Part shown: piece after piece, positions 12,601 through 22,984 of the stretch
How the letters are laid out: each line of letters opens with the position of its first letter
Position numbering within the stretch: the first letter of the stretch is position 1
Assembly: GCA_047967505.1 (NCBI GenBank)
Contig: CM106541.1
Reading direction: 5' to 3' (one strand)
Origin: Dipteris shenzhenensis
Lineage: Eukaryota > Polypodiophyta > Polypodiopsida > Gleicheniales
DNA length: 64,000 bases
Notes under the pieces: generated by a model
What the model saw: the letters and a program-made list of their open reading frames with translations, nothing else
What the model was told of the DNA's origin: nothing
The model's database searches: none
Position numbers and translations under genes: made by a program

Positions 12601-12761
12601 CAAGCTTCCAGCCCATTATTGAAAATGTGTGCATGCACACGCTTGGCATAGGCTAGATTCTTAATTTTCCTGCACTTCTGAAAGATGCAGATGAAGTTCT
12701 CGAGTGACTGCAGCTCAGCCTTCCGGTCCAAGGTACTGAGTGTCTCCTCTAAGCTCAGCAT
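9687..12761 (-). CDS. PLS-class pentatricopeptide-repeat protein with E/E+ ending, no DYW domain
   Basis: This is an intronless frame of about 1024 codons. The open frame extends nine codons further upstream to a GTG directly after an in-frame TAA (12791-12789). The first ATG is at 12761 and is taken as the start. The protein is a chain of P-L-S triplets. Recurrent phrases are (D)VVSWTALIAGYAEHG (P), VTFVCVLKACGSIGAIEKG (L) and GNTLVDMYAKCGSLSEA (S). About eight such ~101-residue modules are visible. From about residue 894 comes the E domain (GTWTTLLNACRTHGEAELG...), then an E+ segment ending EEREAALK. The stop falls exactly where a DYW domain would begin (HSEKLA motif), so no cytidine-deaminase domain is encoded. 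Proteins of this class bind organellar RNA, usually to specify C-to-U editing sites with a DYW partner supplied in trans. Chloroplast or mitochondrial action is inferred from the family. No clear transit peptide follows the ATG; one could be supplied by the upstream frame at 12789-13202. At DNA level the modules are ~303 bp and very alike, which indicates recent internal duplication. Confidence 0.9.
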   Translation of the reverse strand: MLSLEETLSTLDRKAELQSLENFICIFQKCRKIKNLAYAKRVHAHIFNNGLEACRTVGNFIVPMLVECGSVFYAQQVFNRLVHRNDHSWTSLILGYIQSGRTQHALILYQKMKGESVHPSRYTVMALLKACAKLKDVERGREVHVDIVQKGFEKDSFVVSSLVDMYAKCGSLVEAREVFDKLTARDVVSWAVLIAGYAEHGPAQEALNCFEQMQVEGISADAVIFLCVLKACGGIGAIEKGRQIHTEIKKKRFENAPLLGSALVDMYAKCGLLSEAQEIFDNLRVQDVVSWTALIAGYAEHGAGQEALKCYEQMKLEGLSLDPVTFVFALKACGSTQAIDKGREIHAEVTQKGFERDLSVGNTLVDVYAKCGSLLEAHKVLDMLVVRDVVSWTVLIAGYTEHGLGQEALKCFQTMQLDGVSPNAFTFVCVLKACGITGAIEEGREIHRKLVQKGFERDLLVGNTLVDMYAKCGSLSEAQGSFDKLPIRDVVSWAALIAGYAELGSCQEALKCFEEMQLEGISPNAVTYVCVLKACGSIGALETGREIHREMIPRGFETDSVVGSSLVDMYAKCGSPLEAGEVFDKLQSRDVVSWTALIAGYAEHGHCQEVLKCFELMQLEGISPNAVTFVFVLKACSSVGLIGKGRQIHAEVTHKEFERDPSVGNCLVDMYAKCGSLSEAREVFDKLSGRDVVSWTTLIAGYAEHGPGQEALICFEQMQLENVSPTPVTYVCILKACGSIGAIERGRETHMEITEKGFEKALGSSLVDMYAKCGSLSEAQEVFDKLPVRDAISWSAMIKGYGMNHEGDMAIQCFEDMQAQGVKPDPITFTCLLTACSQTNLVFKGQEYFDVMREKFGVAPTVDHFTCMVDMLARSGHLSEAQKLLESMQYPPTEGTWTTLLNACRTHGEAELGLRCFQQLVQIDRECAASYVAMANIYAIDGRWDDVYRIEDLRKHTGAIKKPASALIEVNKKMHEFVVGNIQSNEVSAVLELLSSRVKWEGHVPNLDLVLRSSVYEEREAALK

Positions 12762-12788
12762 CTCCCAAACACTGCCCACTGCATCCAC

Positions 12789-13202
12789 TTACTTCCGAAT
12801 TGCACATATGGCCTGACGTAGAGCATGCCTGTTCTTGCTTCGCCTGCCCATTTGTGTCTTCCTGCCGAGCCTCCTTTTTCTCAAGCATGTTTTAAGGGTT
12901 TGTAACAGAATATCCACAGTGCCTCCGAGGTACGTTTCTGGATCCTTCGGTCTAGTCTCAGCAAGGCAAAATCTTGTTGTTCTGTTGTCCCACGAACTCC
13001 CACCTCTTCTTCCAGTAAAATTGAGCTTCGCAAGTACGAAGGTGCGGTTGTGATGCTGGATGCTTTGCAGTGCAGGCCCACCCAAGGCTGCACACATGGA
13101 TGATGATGGCAAATCCGTTACAATAAAAGCAGGGGCAGCTCTATCTGGCGACATGGCTGGGAACCTCGAACGTGGAACGTCAGGCCACAGTAAACAACAC
13201 AA
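12789..13202 (-). other. Open frame immediately upstream of and in phase with the PPR gene
   Basis: There are 137 open codons (first ATG at about 13151) ending in a TAA at 12791-12789, in the same frame as the PPR protein. The product is basic and S/R/L-rich near its end and includes DILLQTLKTCLRKRRLG, faintly like the start of a PPR motif. The stop overlaps a perfect plant 5' splice-donor hexamer (GTAAGT on the - strand). Three explanations are possible: a 5' exon encoding the missing targeting sequence, a former N-terminus cut off by a nonsense mutation, or a chance frame in the 5' untranslated region. The sequence alone cannot decide. Confidence 0.4.
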
Positions 13203-13614
13203 ACTTTTTGTTGGCCTGCCTGAAAGGTAGCCTTAGTGATGAAACTAGTTTTGGAACCAATTTTGATTTCCAAAATTTCTTTCTCAGTCCAGAGTTGGAA
13301 CATATTCCAATGTAGTTTGGACATATTCCAATGCAACTACACTCTAGTTTCTACATAATCCCCAACCTCCCCCCTCTCTCTCTCTCTTTTCCCTAGAAAT
13401 CCTCCTATTTTTGGCCCTCCAAGGGGCCTATGGAATGGGTGTGGTTTTGTGTAGATGATGGTTTTCCTTTGAGAAAAGTCATGTTGGCTTGGTTAGGCTG
13501 CTATTAAGTGTAATTATAGTGGTAATTCTAGTTAGTTGGAACTTTAGGTTTAGATTGTGGTATCCCATGGAGCATAACTTCTCTTTCCTTTTGCAGGGCC
13601 TGAGTGGTATTGCC

Positions 13615-13618
<4 letters not shown>
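13203..13618. other. Region upstream of the PPR gene; possible promoter, no motif assigned
   Basis: The segment holds a short repeated phrase ('acatattccaatg', twice at 13300-13335) and a pyrimidine-rich run near 13365-13390. No TATA box can be assigned with confidence, because the transcription start is unknown. Confidence 0.3.

Positions 13619-13659
<41 letters not shown>
13619..13659. repeat. (TC)n microsatellite
   Basis: About twenty uninterrupted TC dinucleotides, followed by a shorter broken TC run to about 13674. Confidence 0.97.
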
Positions 13660-13663
<4 letters not shown>

Positions 13664-13799
13664 GTCTCTCTCTCAGTTTTCCACCCTCCTTTCCACGCAG
13701 CACATCTCAGGTAGGCCTTATGAATGATTTATGAGCATTCATCTTGTTGATATTTCATTATAAAATCTCAATATATGACATATAAACAAGATAATCATT

Positions 13800-14760
13800 A
13801 TGCTTAGCTTGCAAACAATCAAAGAGATGACATCTTTGCTCACCATGACCTTCTTCATAACTGGATCATACAGCTTGTAACCCTTAGTATCCATGTTGCA
13901 CCCAATGAAGATGCATTCTCTTCACATTGAGTCCAGCTTGGTAGCTGACGAAGATACATCCTCTTTACTTTGAGTTCTCTTTTGGTCTAGGATATGAACA
14001 TGGTATTCAGAACCAAAAACACAAGAATGGTCAACTAAAGGCTTTTTACGTAAATAAATAAGCTTTCTCTAGCGTAACTCTAACAAGTATCATTCTATTG
14101 ATGATGTGGTCTATGGTCTACGTGGGACCAGGCTGATAAATTTTAATCCATTTCTTTGCCTCCATCATACTTCTTGTCATCTCTATAATGACATTGTCTT
14201 CCATTCCGCTACTCCATTTTGTTGAGAATTGAGAGCAATTGTTATCCATCTCTTAATCCCCCTCTACTTGTTGCAAAATGCCAACAGATCCTCACGAACA
14301 TATTCTCCACCTCTATGAGTGCAAAGAGTCTTCAATCGATGCCCACTCTCCTGCTCCACCTTTGATTGCCACTCTTTGAACTTCCCAAGTTTCTCCTTTA
14401 GGAATTATACCCACACCTTCTAACATAAGTCATCTATAAATGTAAGAAAATGCAATCATTTACCATCTGACTTCTCCTTTAGGAAGTATACCCACACTAT
14501 CTAGCTATAGTCATATATAAATGTCATATATAAATGTAAGAAAGTTGCCACCACATGGAAAAGAATCTTGATGTTGCTTACCCGTAAGGCAAGCTATGCA
14601 AATAGAAGAATGTGGGTGATAATTGGAATTGCTATCACCAAATTTTTCTAATGCATCTCTTCCAATGTGGTGCGTGGTAGAAGTCCAAAATGCTTGTACC
14701 AACCGAATCTGGATCATGAGCAAAGAATGCATTGATCTAGTATAGACCATCATCCTTGAT
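13800..14760 (-). pseudogene. Decayed copia GAG-pre-integrase and integrase fragment
   Basis: Translating the - strand gives, in order, the pre-integrase signature HIGRDALEKFGDSN...CIACLTGKQHQDSFP (about 14690-14560), integrase-like blocks (FIDDL, GHRLKTLCTHRGGEYV, NSQQNGVAEW at about 14480-14220), and the C-terminal KGYKLYDPVMKKVMVSKDV block (about 13895-13840). Many frameshifts and stops are present. A local duplication of the 'ttaggaa(t/g)tatacccacac' segment (about 14399 and 14481) further breaks the frame. It is not the same copia family as 22728-29978, because the pre-integrase and RGGEY-region residues differ. Confidence 0.75.
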
Positions 14761-15199
14761 CCCTCAAGCCACTATGTCATTCCTATGGTAGTCTCTCACT
14801 TCAAACTCCACCTTCTAGTATGTGGAAAAACTAAAAGTAGATTCTTTGCAAGATTTCTAGGGTGGAGAAGATCATATTGGAGCCATAAGAGCCCCTAGAT
14901 TAGCCAACTAACCCTTTTAGAGTAACCCAATTAGGGCTAGCCAACTACTTCTATCAGCTTGCTTCTGTCAACTAGCCTACTTGTTGTCTAACCTAGCCTA
15001 CAAAATGGCCCATGCTAGCTTTAGTGCGCCATACAATGGGCATTATTGTACTACAACCTCTTACAACTATTGTTGCACCTAAATAGGGCATCATAGCCTT
15101 GATAACCAATCCCAAGAAGGATCCTCTCCATCCCCATGTGCCTACCCCCAAACACTTCACCAATTTTCAATGATGCACATATGGATTTGCTATGAACTA

Positions 15200-15870
15200 G
15201 TTAACCAAGCCTACTAAACTAGATAAGTATTGTTTGGTCTAGTTGCCATCATTAGATAAATCAATTTGCCACTTTACTTTTCCACACAATATAACACCTT
15301 GAGACTCATCACGGGGTTAATCTTAGAGGTGTTGTGACTTGTTTCAATTAGAAATTTGACAAGTTTGCTTTGTATCACATCAAATTGTTTCATCTCATGA
15401 ATATATCTTCTTTGATTTGATTATGAGTCCCTTGTATTTCACTTATCCCAACATCTCTCATATCAACTTGCCTACATAATTTTGCCTTTACATGATCTAG
15501 CATCCCCATGCTACATCTCCATGGTATTGCCTGCCATGCTTAGATTATCCACATAAATTACAGTGATTGTTAGATTTCCATCCTTGTTTTATGTTATAAT
15601 TTGTGACCATCTGCACTTCTACCAAATCCTTTTGGCTTGCAATATGAACGAATCTTTTTACCAAGCTCTTACATCCAATTTCAAATGGTAAAGTATTTTC
15701 TTGAGTTTGTATACCATATGCTATGCTCTTTTTTCCTGAAAATCGAGTGAAAATCTCGTGGTTGTTGCATATAGACCTCATTCTGAAGATCTCTGGTAGG
15801 AAAGGCTAACTTGACGTCCATGTGATGAACATTCAAGTCTCCAAAGTATTACCATTCTTGAAGAAGTACC
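15200..15870 (-). pseudogene. Decayed copia reverse-transcriptase fragment
   Basis: On the - strand, NVHHMDVKLAF...LQNEVYMQQPRDF (about 15840-15750) matches the copia reverse-transcriptase block 'xxMDVKTAFLNGxLxEEVYMxQPxGF'. Further along, after several stops, come HEMKQFDVIQSKLVKF and KLIYLMMATRPNNTYLV (about 15400-15220), matching the region before 'GSLMYxMxxTRPDI'. The catalytic YVDD is corrupted to a WII-like string. It lies on the 5' side of the integrase fragment at 13800-14760, the wrong order for one copia element, so two insertions or a rearrangement must be involved. Confidence 0.7.
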
Positions 15871-17524
15871 ATATTATAACTACAATTGAAATAGGGCACA
15901 ATCTCGGTCCATGTAAGCTTATTGTTTCTCCTTGCATCTTCTTTTGAAATAGTAACGACTCCAGGTTTTGGAGAGAGTATCTCAAAGTGGTCTTTGAATC
16001 TTTCCTTATTAGAGGAGTTTATGCCCTCTCCATTTCCACAAAGGGAATATTTCATATTGCATTTTCATTACGATTCTCTTAAACATAGATTCATTAGTTC
16101 TGCTTCATTTTTACACCACTAACCCCTTTTGTAGATCCTTTGCTTGTTGTTAAAATCTCAATCTAGCATCAAATCCCCTTTACAGGCTCTCTAGTGTGGC
16201 CCCCTCTATAGTCCCTCTACTGTAGATTCTTTCTTCTAGCTCCTCAATTGTTTTGGTTCTAGCCTATGTAACCCTTCCTTTTCTTAACTTTAAAAATACT
16301 TGTGCCCTCTCCATAGCTCTAATTGACTTTTTTAGACACTTGCATGCCATAGTGAGGGTATTTTGTTTTAAATATGGAAGGAGGTTTTTCTTTGGAACAT
16401 GAAGGTTTAGCAACACCATTGCCATTCATGTAAGACGTGTGTGAGATCTAAAAAGGGTAAAGAACAAAACATAAGCTCTTTAAGGAGTAGAATCTATCTA
16501 TACATGTACCCTTATGGTCATCACCCCTCAGGGCATACATGATGGGTGTATGAACTAAAAGTGTAAAAAAAGAAATAAATGTTCTTAAAGGAGTAGAATC
16601 TATCTATGCATGCATCCATATCATCATCACCCTCTAATATTCAACCAAGTTATAAGGTATCCTCTAAGATATAAACAAAAATTGAATCTTCCTTCACATG
16701 TTTCTCCTTTTCACGCTCAAGACCTCTGGTATCTATCCCAAGAATTTGTCTTATCTAGACTCCACCATGTTAAAATGAGCTGAAAGGGTAGAGATACATC
16801 ATACCATACAAATTCTAGGCTTCTCAAATTGAGCCTCATTCTTTTGAGGCGTAAGGAGCATAAATGGAGATGAGTAAACAAGAGAGGATTGTGCTACAAC
16901 ATTCAATTCTTATACCATGGCTGCACAAATATGAAATGGTTTTGTATCATTATATGCTATGCTAAAGTTTCATCCTTAAACTTGTAATCCCTCTTCCACT
17001 ATCATGGGAATAAACAACCCATGTGTTATTTCTATCTAAGGTTTCCCAAATTAAGGCTTTTTAAGAGATGAGTGAACTAGAGAGGCTTGTGCTAGAATAT
17101 TCAATTCTTATGCCATTGTTAACCCTGTGGCAACAAGGGCCAGAAGTGCAATCTAGGACAACAACTATGAGAGCATTGTGTGTGTAGAGTAGCGACGAAG
17201 ATCCGCTTGTAATATCTTGAGCCTGAAAGATAGTATGATAAATCTTAAAGGATAAGGATAGCCAAAATCCTCTCTAGAAAAGATCCAATCATACTTGCAA
17301 AATCAGGATCTAGAGAGAGAGACTAAAAGCCTACACTTTCGGAGGTCCCTCCACTTTATGTAGAGACCCAAAAGGTCCCCCCACTTTGTGTAGAGACCCA
17401 AAAGGTCCCTCCCAAAAGTGGAGAGACCAACATGTATAAATATCTCTCAATGGAATGAAGCTCCCACTCTTTGGGATTTAGTGTTCAAGCTCACTATCGT
17501 GTTCTAGCATGCCCTTACCCTTGC
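15871..17524. other. Unassigned intergenic stretch with small local duplications
   Basis: No gene is recognised. Local direct repeats include an 'aaggagtagaatctatctat' phrase (about 16480 and 16585), an 'agatgagt(a/g)aac(a/t)agagagg' segment with the following 'attcaattcttat' (about 16870 and 17065), and three 30-bp copies of 'aggtccc(t/c)ccacttt' at 17343, 17373 and 17403. Confidence 0.55.
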
Positions 17525-17925
17525 ACTCTCTACCCTCAAACTCCCTCCTCCTCCTCCTTCCTCCCTCTTCCTTCCTCATCCTCATCCTCCTCCCTCATCC
17601 TCCTTCCTCCCTCCCTTCTCCTCCCTCCTCCTCCTCCTCCCTTCTCCTCCATCTCCTCCTCCTTCCTTCTCCTCCATCTCCTCCTCCTCCCTCCTCCTCC
17701 TTCCTCCCTCCCTTCTCCTCCCTCCTCCTCCTCCTCCCTCCTCCTCCATCTCCTCCTCCTCCCTCCTTCTCCTCCTCCCATCTCCTCCTCCTTCCTCCTC
17801 CTTCCTCCCTCCCTTCTCCTCCCTCTTCCTCCTCCTCCCTTCTCCTCCATCTCCTCCTCCTTCCTCCTCCTCCTTCCTTCTCCTCCTCCTCCCTCCTCCT
17901 CCTTCCTCCCTTCTCCTCAACCCTT
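17525..17925. repeat. Polypyrimidine TCC/CTC-type tract (~400 bp)
   Basis: Almost uninterrupted C/T with a trinucleotide theme (tcc, ctc, cct) and short 'atc' interruptions. Both strands read open for long distances as poly-S/P/L or poly-E/G/R, but this is a by-product of the repeat and not a gene. A reverse-oriented, purine-rich counterpart occurs at 56230-56480. Confidence 0.95.
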
Positions 17926-18624
17926 ACCCCTTGAATTTGCGAAGGAGACTAGCTCTCCACTCCTCGACCTTAGACTCCTCCTAAACCTTGCAACCCCCTC
18001 TAAACCCTGGAACTCCTAGTTAATTCTCTCAACCCTATCCCCACTTCTAACCCTGAAATCCCCTTCTAAACCCTTGAACTCCCGGAGAGCCTCCATCAAT
18101 CGTTATAATCAAGCCCTCTTTCTCATTCACGCATGCATGAGATCTGCTTTCCATGCTTTAGCCTACACCTCTCACCAAAACATGACCCGAGGACCTATGC
18201 TACACTTGTGAACACCTATGCTACAACGAGCATCGACACGACTATAGGTGACCAACACCCTCGGAACCTGCACTTGGGTAAAATAGGGACAACATTTGGT
18301 AGCACTGCCGGTGAGGTTAGCGCCTGAAGTGAAAGCATAGCACGTGCTTGCATGTGTGAAAAAAAAAAAAAGAACCCCTACGAAAAACCATACATGATAC
18401 ATCCCTCAAGGCAAAGGAGTGAAAAAATCCTTCCAAATAATGCAAAAGGATAATGTTGACTTACAGAACTACATTAATACACTAAACACCCAAAATTAAC
18501 CCTTAATTTCCCCACATCCTATAAAAGCAACACTAACCCCCCTCATTTCCTTCCCCACCCTTTTGCTAGCCACTTCCTTCTCCAAATTCCGTTAAGCCAC
18601 CATAATTTTTGTCTTTCTCTATTT

Positions 18625-19515
18625 TCCATCCACCACCACCACCACCACTTTTTCCGTCGATCCCCCCTCCACCACCACTTTTTCCATCACCCCCCCCTTC
18701 CATCTCCATCTGCACCTCCCATCATCTTCCTCCCCACCACCTCCACTTTTTCTGTCCATCCCCAACTCAAGGTAGCCATCTCTCTACCTCTCTCTACACC
18801 CCATCTCCCCTTTTTCCCCTCCCTCTCCATCTCCCATCTCCTCCACCACCCCCCAATCTCTGACATCTCTCTCCCTATCTCTACACCCCATCTCCCCTTT
18901 TTCCCCTCCCCCTCCATCTCCCATCTCCTCCACCACCCCTCATCTCCTCCACCCCCCATCTCCATCACCCTCCACTCCACTATCTCTCTACCTCTCTCTA
19001 TCCCCCTCCACCTCCACCCCCCTCTCCCCCACCCCCACCTCCTTCCCCCCCTTTCCCTCTTTCCCCCCCATCTCCACCTCCACCCCCCACCTCCACCACC
19101 CATTTCCCCCCCCTTTCCCTTTTTCACCCCATCTCCACCTCCACCCCCCATTCCCTCCCCCCCACCTCCACCACCCATTCCCCCCCCCATCTCCACCTCC
19201 ACCCCCCATTCCCTCCCCCCCCATCTCCACCTCCACCCACCATTCCCTCCCCCCCCCCACCTCCTCCACCCATTCCCCCCCCCCCCTTCCCTCTTTCCCC
19301 CCCATCTCCACCTCCACCCCCCATTCCCTTTCCCTCCACCTCCACCTCCCACCCCCCCCCCCCCCCCACTTTTCCTCTTCCCCCCCCATCTCCATGTCCA
19401 CCCCCCCTTCCCTCTTTCCCCCCCATTCCCTTTCCCTCCACCTCCACCTCCACCCCCCCCTTTCCCTCTTTCCCCCCCATCTCCACCTCCACCTCCACCC
19501 CCCCCCCCTTTCACC

Positions 19516-19575
<60 letters not shown>

Positions 19576-19578
19576 CCC
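18625..19578. repeat. Polypyrimidine minisatellite with terminal (CT)n
   Basis: Nearly 1 kb of C/T/A-poor-G sequence is built from variants of 'ccccatctccacctccac' and 'cccccattccctcc'. The units are roughly 30-50 bp and vary in length by C-run slippage. It ends in about 27 CT dinucleotides at 19519-19573. The apparent 275- and 292-codon glycine-rich frames on the - strand are reads of this repeat. Confidence 0.95.
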
Positions 19579-19919
19579 TCCCCCCCACGCCAGCCCTCCC
19601 CCCTCCCTCACTCTCTCTAATCCCAAGGCCATGGAAGGCCCTAGGCTGTGACTGCCCCACCAGCTAGGTGCGACGCCCACACAAAGGCGACGCCTGCACA
19701 GAGGTGGTGACGCGAGGCAGAGCCCACCCATGCACCACGCGAGGGCGCCTGCCTGAGGCGACGGAGCCCACCCGCGTGCCACGCAGTGATGCCTGATGCT
19801 CGCTAGCCTTAGCCTTAAGGCTTTAGGCTCATCCCCCCCCCCTCTCCCCCCCCAAAAAAAAAACACCTAAGCCACCGCCCGCTGACCCCCCGCCTCAGGA
19901 AAAAAATAAAGGATTAAAG
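19579..19919. other. GC-rich spacer; nothing recognised
   Basis: It contains 'cgacgcc' and 'gaggcgacg' phrases and a C/A run at 19829-19863. No coding or RNA feature can be supported. Confidence 0.5.
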
Positions 19920-20525
19920 TAACCCAAAAAACTAGCCATAGTTAGGTTAGTTGAACTAAGATTAGGTTATTCAACCACCGATTAGGTTAGTTGTCCATAG
20001 GTTAGGTTAACTAACTATAGGGCTAGATTGAGTTAACTGTGTATCATTTAGTAATTCACTTTAGTTAATTGGTTAGCTACAGTCACACTAACTGATTCAG
20101 TAAGATAACTAGGTTAGGTTAAGGCCCAGTTATAGCAACTAAGTCCAAATTAACTAGCAGTTAGTGCACAACCCTAGTTAGCTCAAAGGTCTAGGACCAT
20201 TCACACTTGGTCCTAAAGACAAAAGGGCCCCTAAAAATCCCCTAGCTTTGAGGGTCCATATCTTGCTCGTTTGGGACCCAAGTTGGACCCAGATTGAACC
20301 ATAACTTCACATACGGAACCATTGAGCACGGGATATTTTTCTAGCCAATCCGGCACCATTTAGGCATCCATAAAACACGTTAATTTGCACCCCCGTGTGG
20401 GTGACTTTTTTGCAAATTCAATCATAAGATTCCGCCGAGACCTCCGATTGACAATCCGTCTGCACCGGCACATTTTCCCACTCATGTGGAACAATCCTAG
20501 GCATGTTTTTAACATGACGGTCCCT
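19920..20525 (-). repeat. Dispersed non-coding repeat, right member of an inverted pair
   Basis: Its reverse complement is collinear with 2970-3450. It lies about 400 bp before the start of the gypsy gag gene at 20935, so it may be part of that element's 5' LTR or leader. A terminal TG...CA boundary and a primer site could not be identified. Confidence 0.6.
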
Positions 20526-20934
20526 ACGACACTAACCAACTCTAATCCCCCTAACAATTTTGACTCCTTTTTTGGGAACCCATATCACGGCCATTTAAAG
20601 AACAAATTGCACCTAGGTTGAACCTAGGATTCATGCATGTAAAGATCTATTGAAAATGAAGTGTTTCAACGTGTTTAGCCATCAATTTTGGGCTTCGGTA
20701 GTCACATAGGCACTGATTTCGACGCGCCGCTTGCTTATTTTTTACCATTTTCAGGTCCACGAAGGTCAAAATCATAATTGGACTTCATAGTCATATGCAC
20801 CCACCTGAAAGTCACAAATAGGACTTGTTTATGCACCTGAGATCAAGAAAAAGACTCAACCTACCTACTTCTGAGAGTTTTCTTTGACCCTCGTCGCTCT
20901 TCAAGAATTCAACCTCTCACCATCAACAAGCAGC

Positions 20935-22722
20935 ATGGAGGAAATTACAATTAAAGAAGCAATAAGTAGCAATGATCAAAGTCCTTCAGAACACCTTAAA
21001 GAATGACGCAACTGCAACAACAACAAAAATGGCAGACGACACTTTGGTAAATTGGAAGTGCCAAAGTACAATGGATGAGGGGACCCCGCCAAATTCCTTC
21101 AACTCTTCAATGCAGCATGTTGTGCTGGTGGCGACCAGTCAATTGAAACCAAAGCCACTTGGTTCCCGATGGCCCTAATTGATGAGGCTTCAGAATGGTA
21201 CCTCGACCTTCTTGTAGAGGAGAGAGCCACATGGGCACTGCTATCTGACCAGTTCAGAAGAAGATTCCAAACAGAATGGCTACAAGATGACCTCGGATTA
21301 CAACTCGGCAATATAGATATGCGCAAGAAAGAAAAAGTCATAACATACTTGGGAAGAATGAAAAGACTAATAGCAAAATGTGATCCCCGTTCAGACGACA
21401 AGTACCTCATAGCATGGTTCGTCGCTGGCTTGAAAAAATCCATTCGCAAGGATATGAAAAAAGTTAGCAACTATGCACATTTCTGCGATGCTCATAAAGC
21501 TGCAATTGACATTAAGGACGGCATGACCGATTCTGACAGTGACAGTGATGGCTATAAATCAAGTCATCGTGACAAGAAATCTTGAAAGAAGGGAAGCACT
21601 TCCCACAAAAATTGCACCACCGAAGATAGAGTGGAAGCCATGGCCCTAAGAGTAAAAGAAGAAATGATGCAGGCCATCGAGCAAAAGTTGCACGTCTCTC
21701 AGCCACCACAGTACCCACGGAGAGAAAATATTTGGTGCCCACATTGTATGACCAACCATACAGCCAATGAATGCCCGATCTTGAGGAACAGACTCAACCC
21801 ACCAGAAGTGGCTCAGCCCCCACCCTTATGGTGCCCCATTTGCAATGCTGCAGGGCATGATGTAAATACTTGCTTCTACAATATGAGGGTAGCACAACCC
21901 TGGCCCCAACAATACCAATAGCCGCGGCAAATCCCAGTGTACAAACAACCGGGACTGGCACCTAATGCACAAGTGCCACGTCTCAACCCACTCTCGGTGA
22001 GAACACAAGTGCCTCAACTAATGAGGAATCCCAATCCTCCGCAATATCCATGGGCTCCCAATCTTGCTCTAGTAGTTCTGGTGCAACAACTCCAAATTGA
22101 AGAGCAAGAACCTCACTATGAGTATGAAATAGAATACCCTATGTACTACATGGATGGTGCTAAAGGACTCATCTCGGCATATGCAAATCAAGTAAGACCC
22201 ACCACATATCGAACACCCAAGTGTTTTGGTTGTGGAGAAAACCATCGCATAGCAGAATGCCCACACAAGGATAAACCCACTTCATTCCAACCTGTGTGCA
22301 GGAAATACGGAGTTGGGCATGCTTGCATGGATTGCCCACTAAGAACAAAGTGTCACCCAACCATGGAAGTAAAACCTGAAGTACCCTTGAGGATGATAAG
22401 TGTGGAAAAACATAGTGTGGCAACACCAAGTGTGGCATCATAGCCGATCTTGATCATAACAAGACAACAGAAAGAAGTGGCATAGCAAAAACTCCTTTCC
22501 ACTCAAAAAGCAAAGAGCCCTCTGGCAAAACAAGCCATGCCAATCCCACAACACAGTGAGACCATGCCTAGCACATCCATGGAAAGTGCCACCCAAGGAG
22601 TTAAGGAAGCATACCCCAATGCTGAAACTTAAAAGACACGCTACCAAGCCTTGAAGCAATGGGTTCAACAAGAACAAGAAAAATTTGAGGCAGACAGGAT
22701 GGCAACAATAGAGGTCAGAGTA
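20935..22722 (+). pseudogene. Gypsy-type gag with four zinc-knuckle-like motifs (copy 1), interrupted
   Basis: The frame starts at ATG 20935 and has several stops. An early frameshift and stops lie around 21004-21070, with further stops at about 21583, 21920 and 22441. The retrotransposon gag domain (KATWFPMALIDEASEWYLDL...FRRRFQ...YLGRMKRL) spans about 21140-21380. It is followed by four cysteine motifs: CPHCMTNHTANEC (~21738), CPICNAAGHDVNTC (~21832), CFGCGENHRIAEC (~22219) and a degenerate CRKYGVGHACMDC (~22299). The reading continues to EVRVP, where the copia element at 22728 interrupts it, and resumes after 29978. A second copy on the - strand (56780-60150) shows the same domain order. 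Confidence 0.8.
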
Positions 22723-22727
22723 CCATA

Positions 22728-22984
22728 TGTTGAGAGTTCACACTCAACATCATGTGATCATGTGTGCATAGCAACATCACGTGATCATATGTGCATAGCA
22801 CTAACCTTATAGAGTGCTATAAAGGAAAGGGTTAGATCCCCTAACCCTAACCCTAAATGGGTTTGTATATATTCTATTTTTTCAACTAAATCTAGTGTAC
22901 AGTTAGTCATTTGTGGTGTGCTCTCTAGCTGTGTCCTCTCCCCTCATCTCCACTCTTCTCCTCTCCCCTCTTCATATTTTGTCG
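22728..22984 (+). repeat. 5' LTR of the nested copia element
   Basis: It begins TGTTGAGAG and ends in TTTTGTCG, where the usual terminal CA is mutated to CG. It contains the telomere-like phrase 'ccctaaccctaaccctaaa' and two 'gtgatcat' repeats near the start. Confidence 0.93.

Noticed and set aside
17471-19866. Long serine/proline-rich and glycine/glutamate-rich frames
   Set aside because: All are by-products of polypyrimidine repeats that lack stop codons on either strand.
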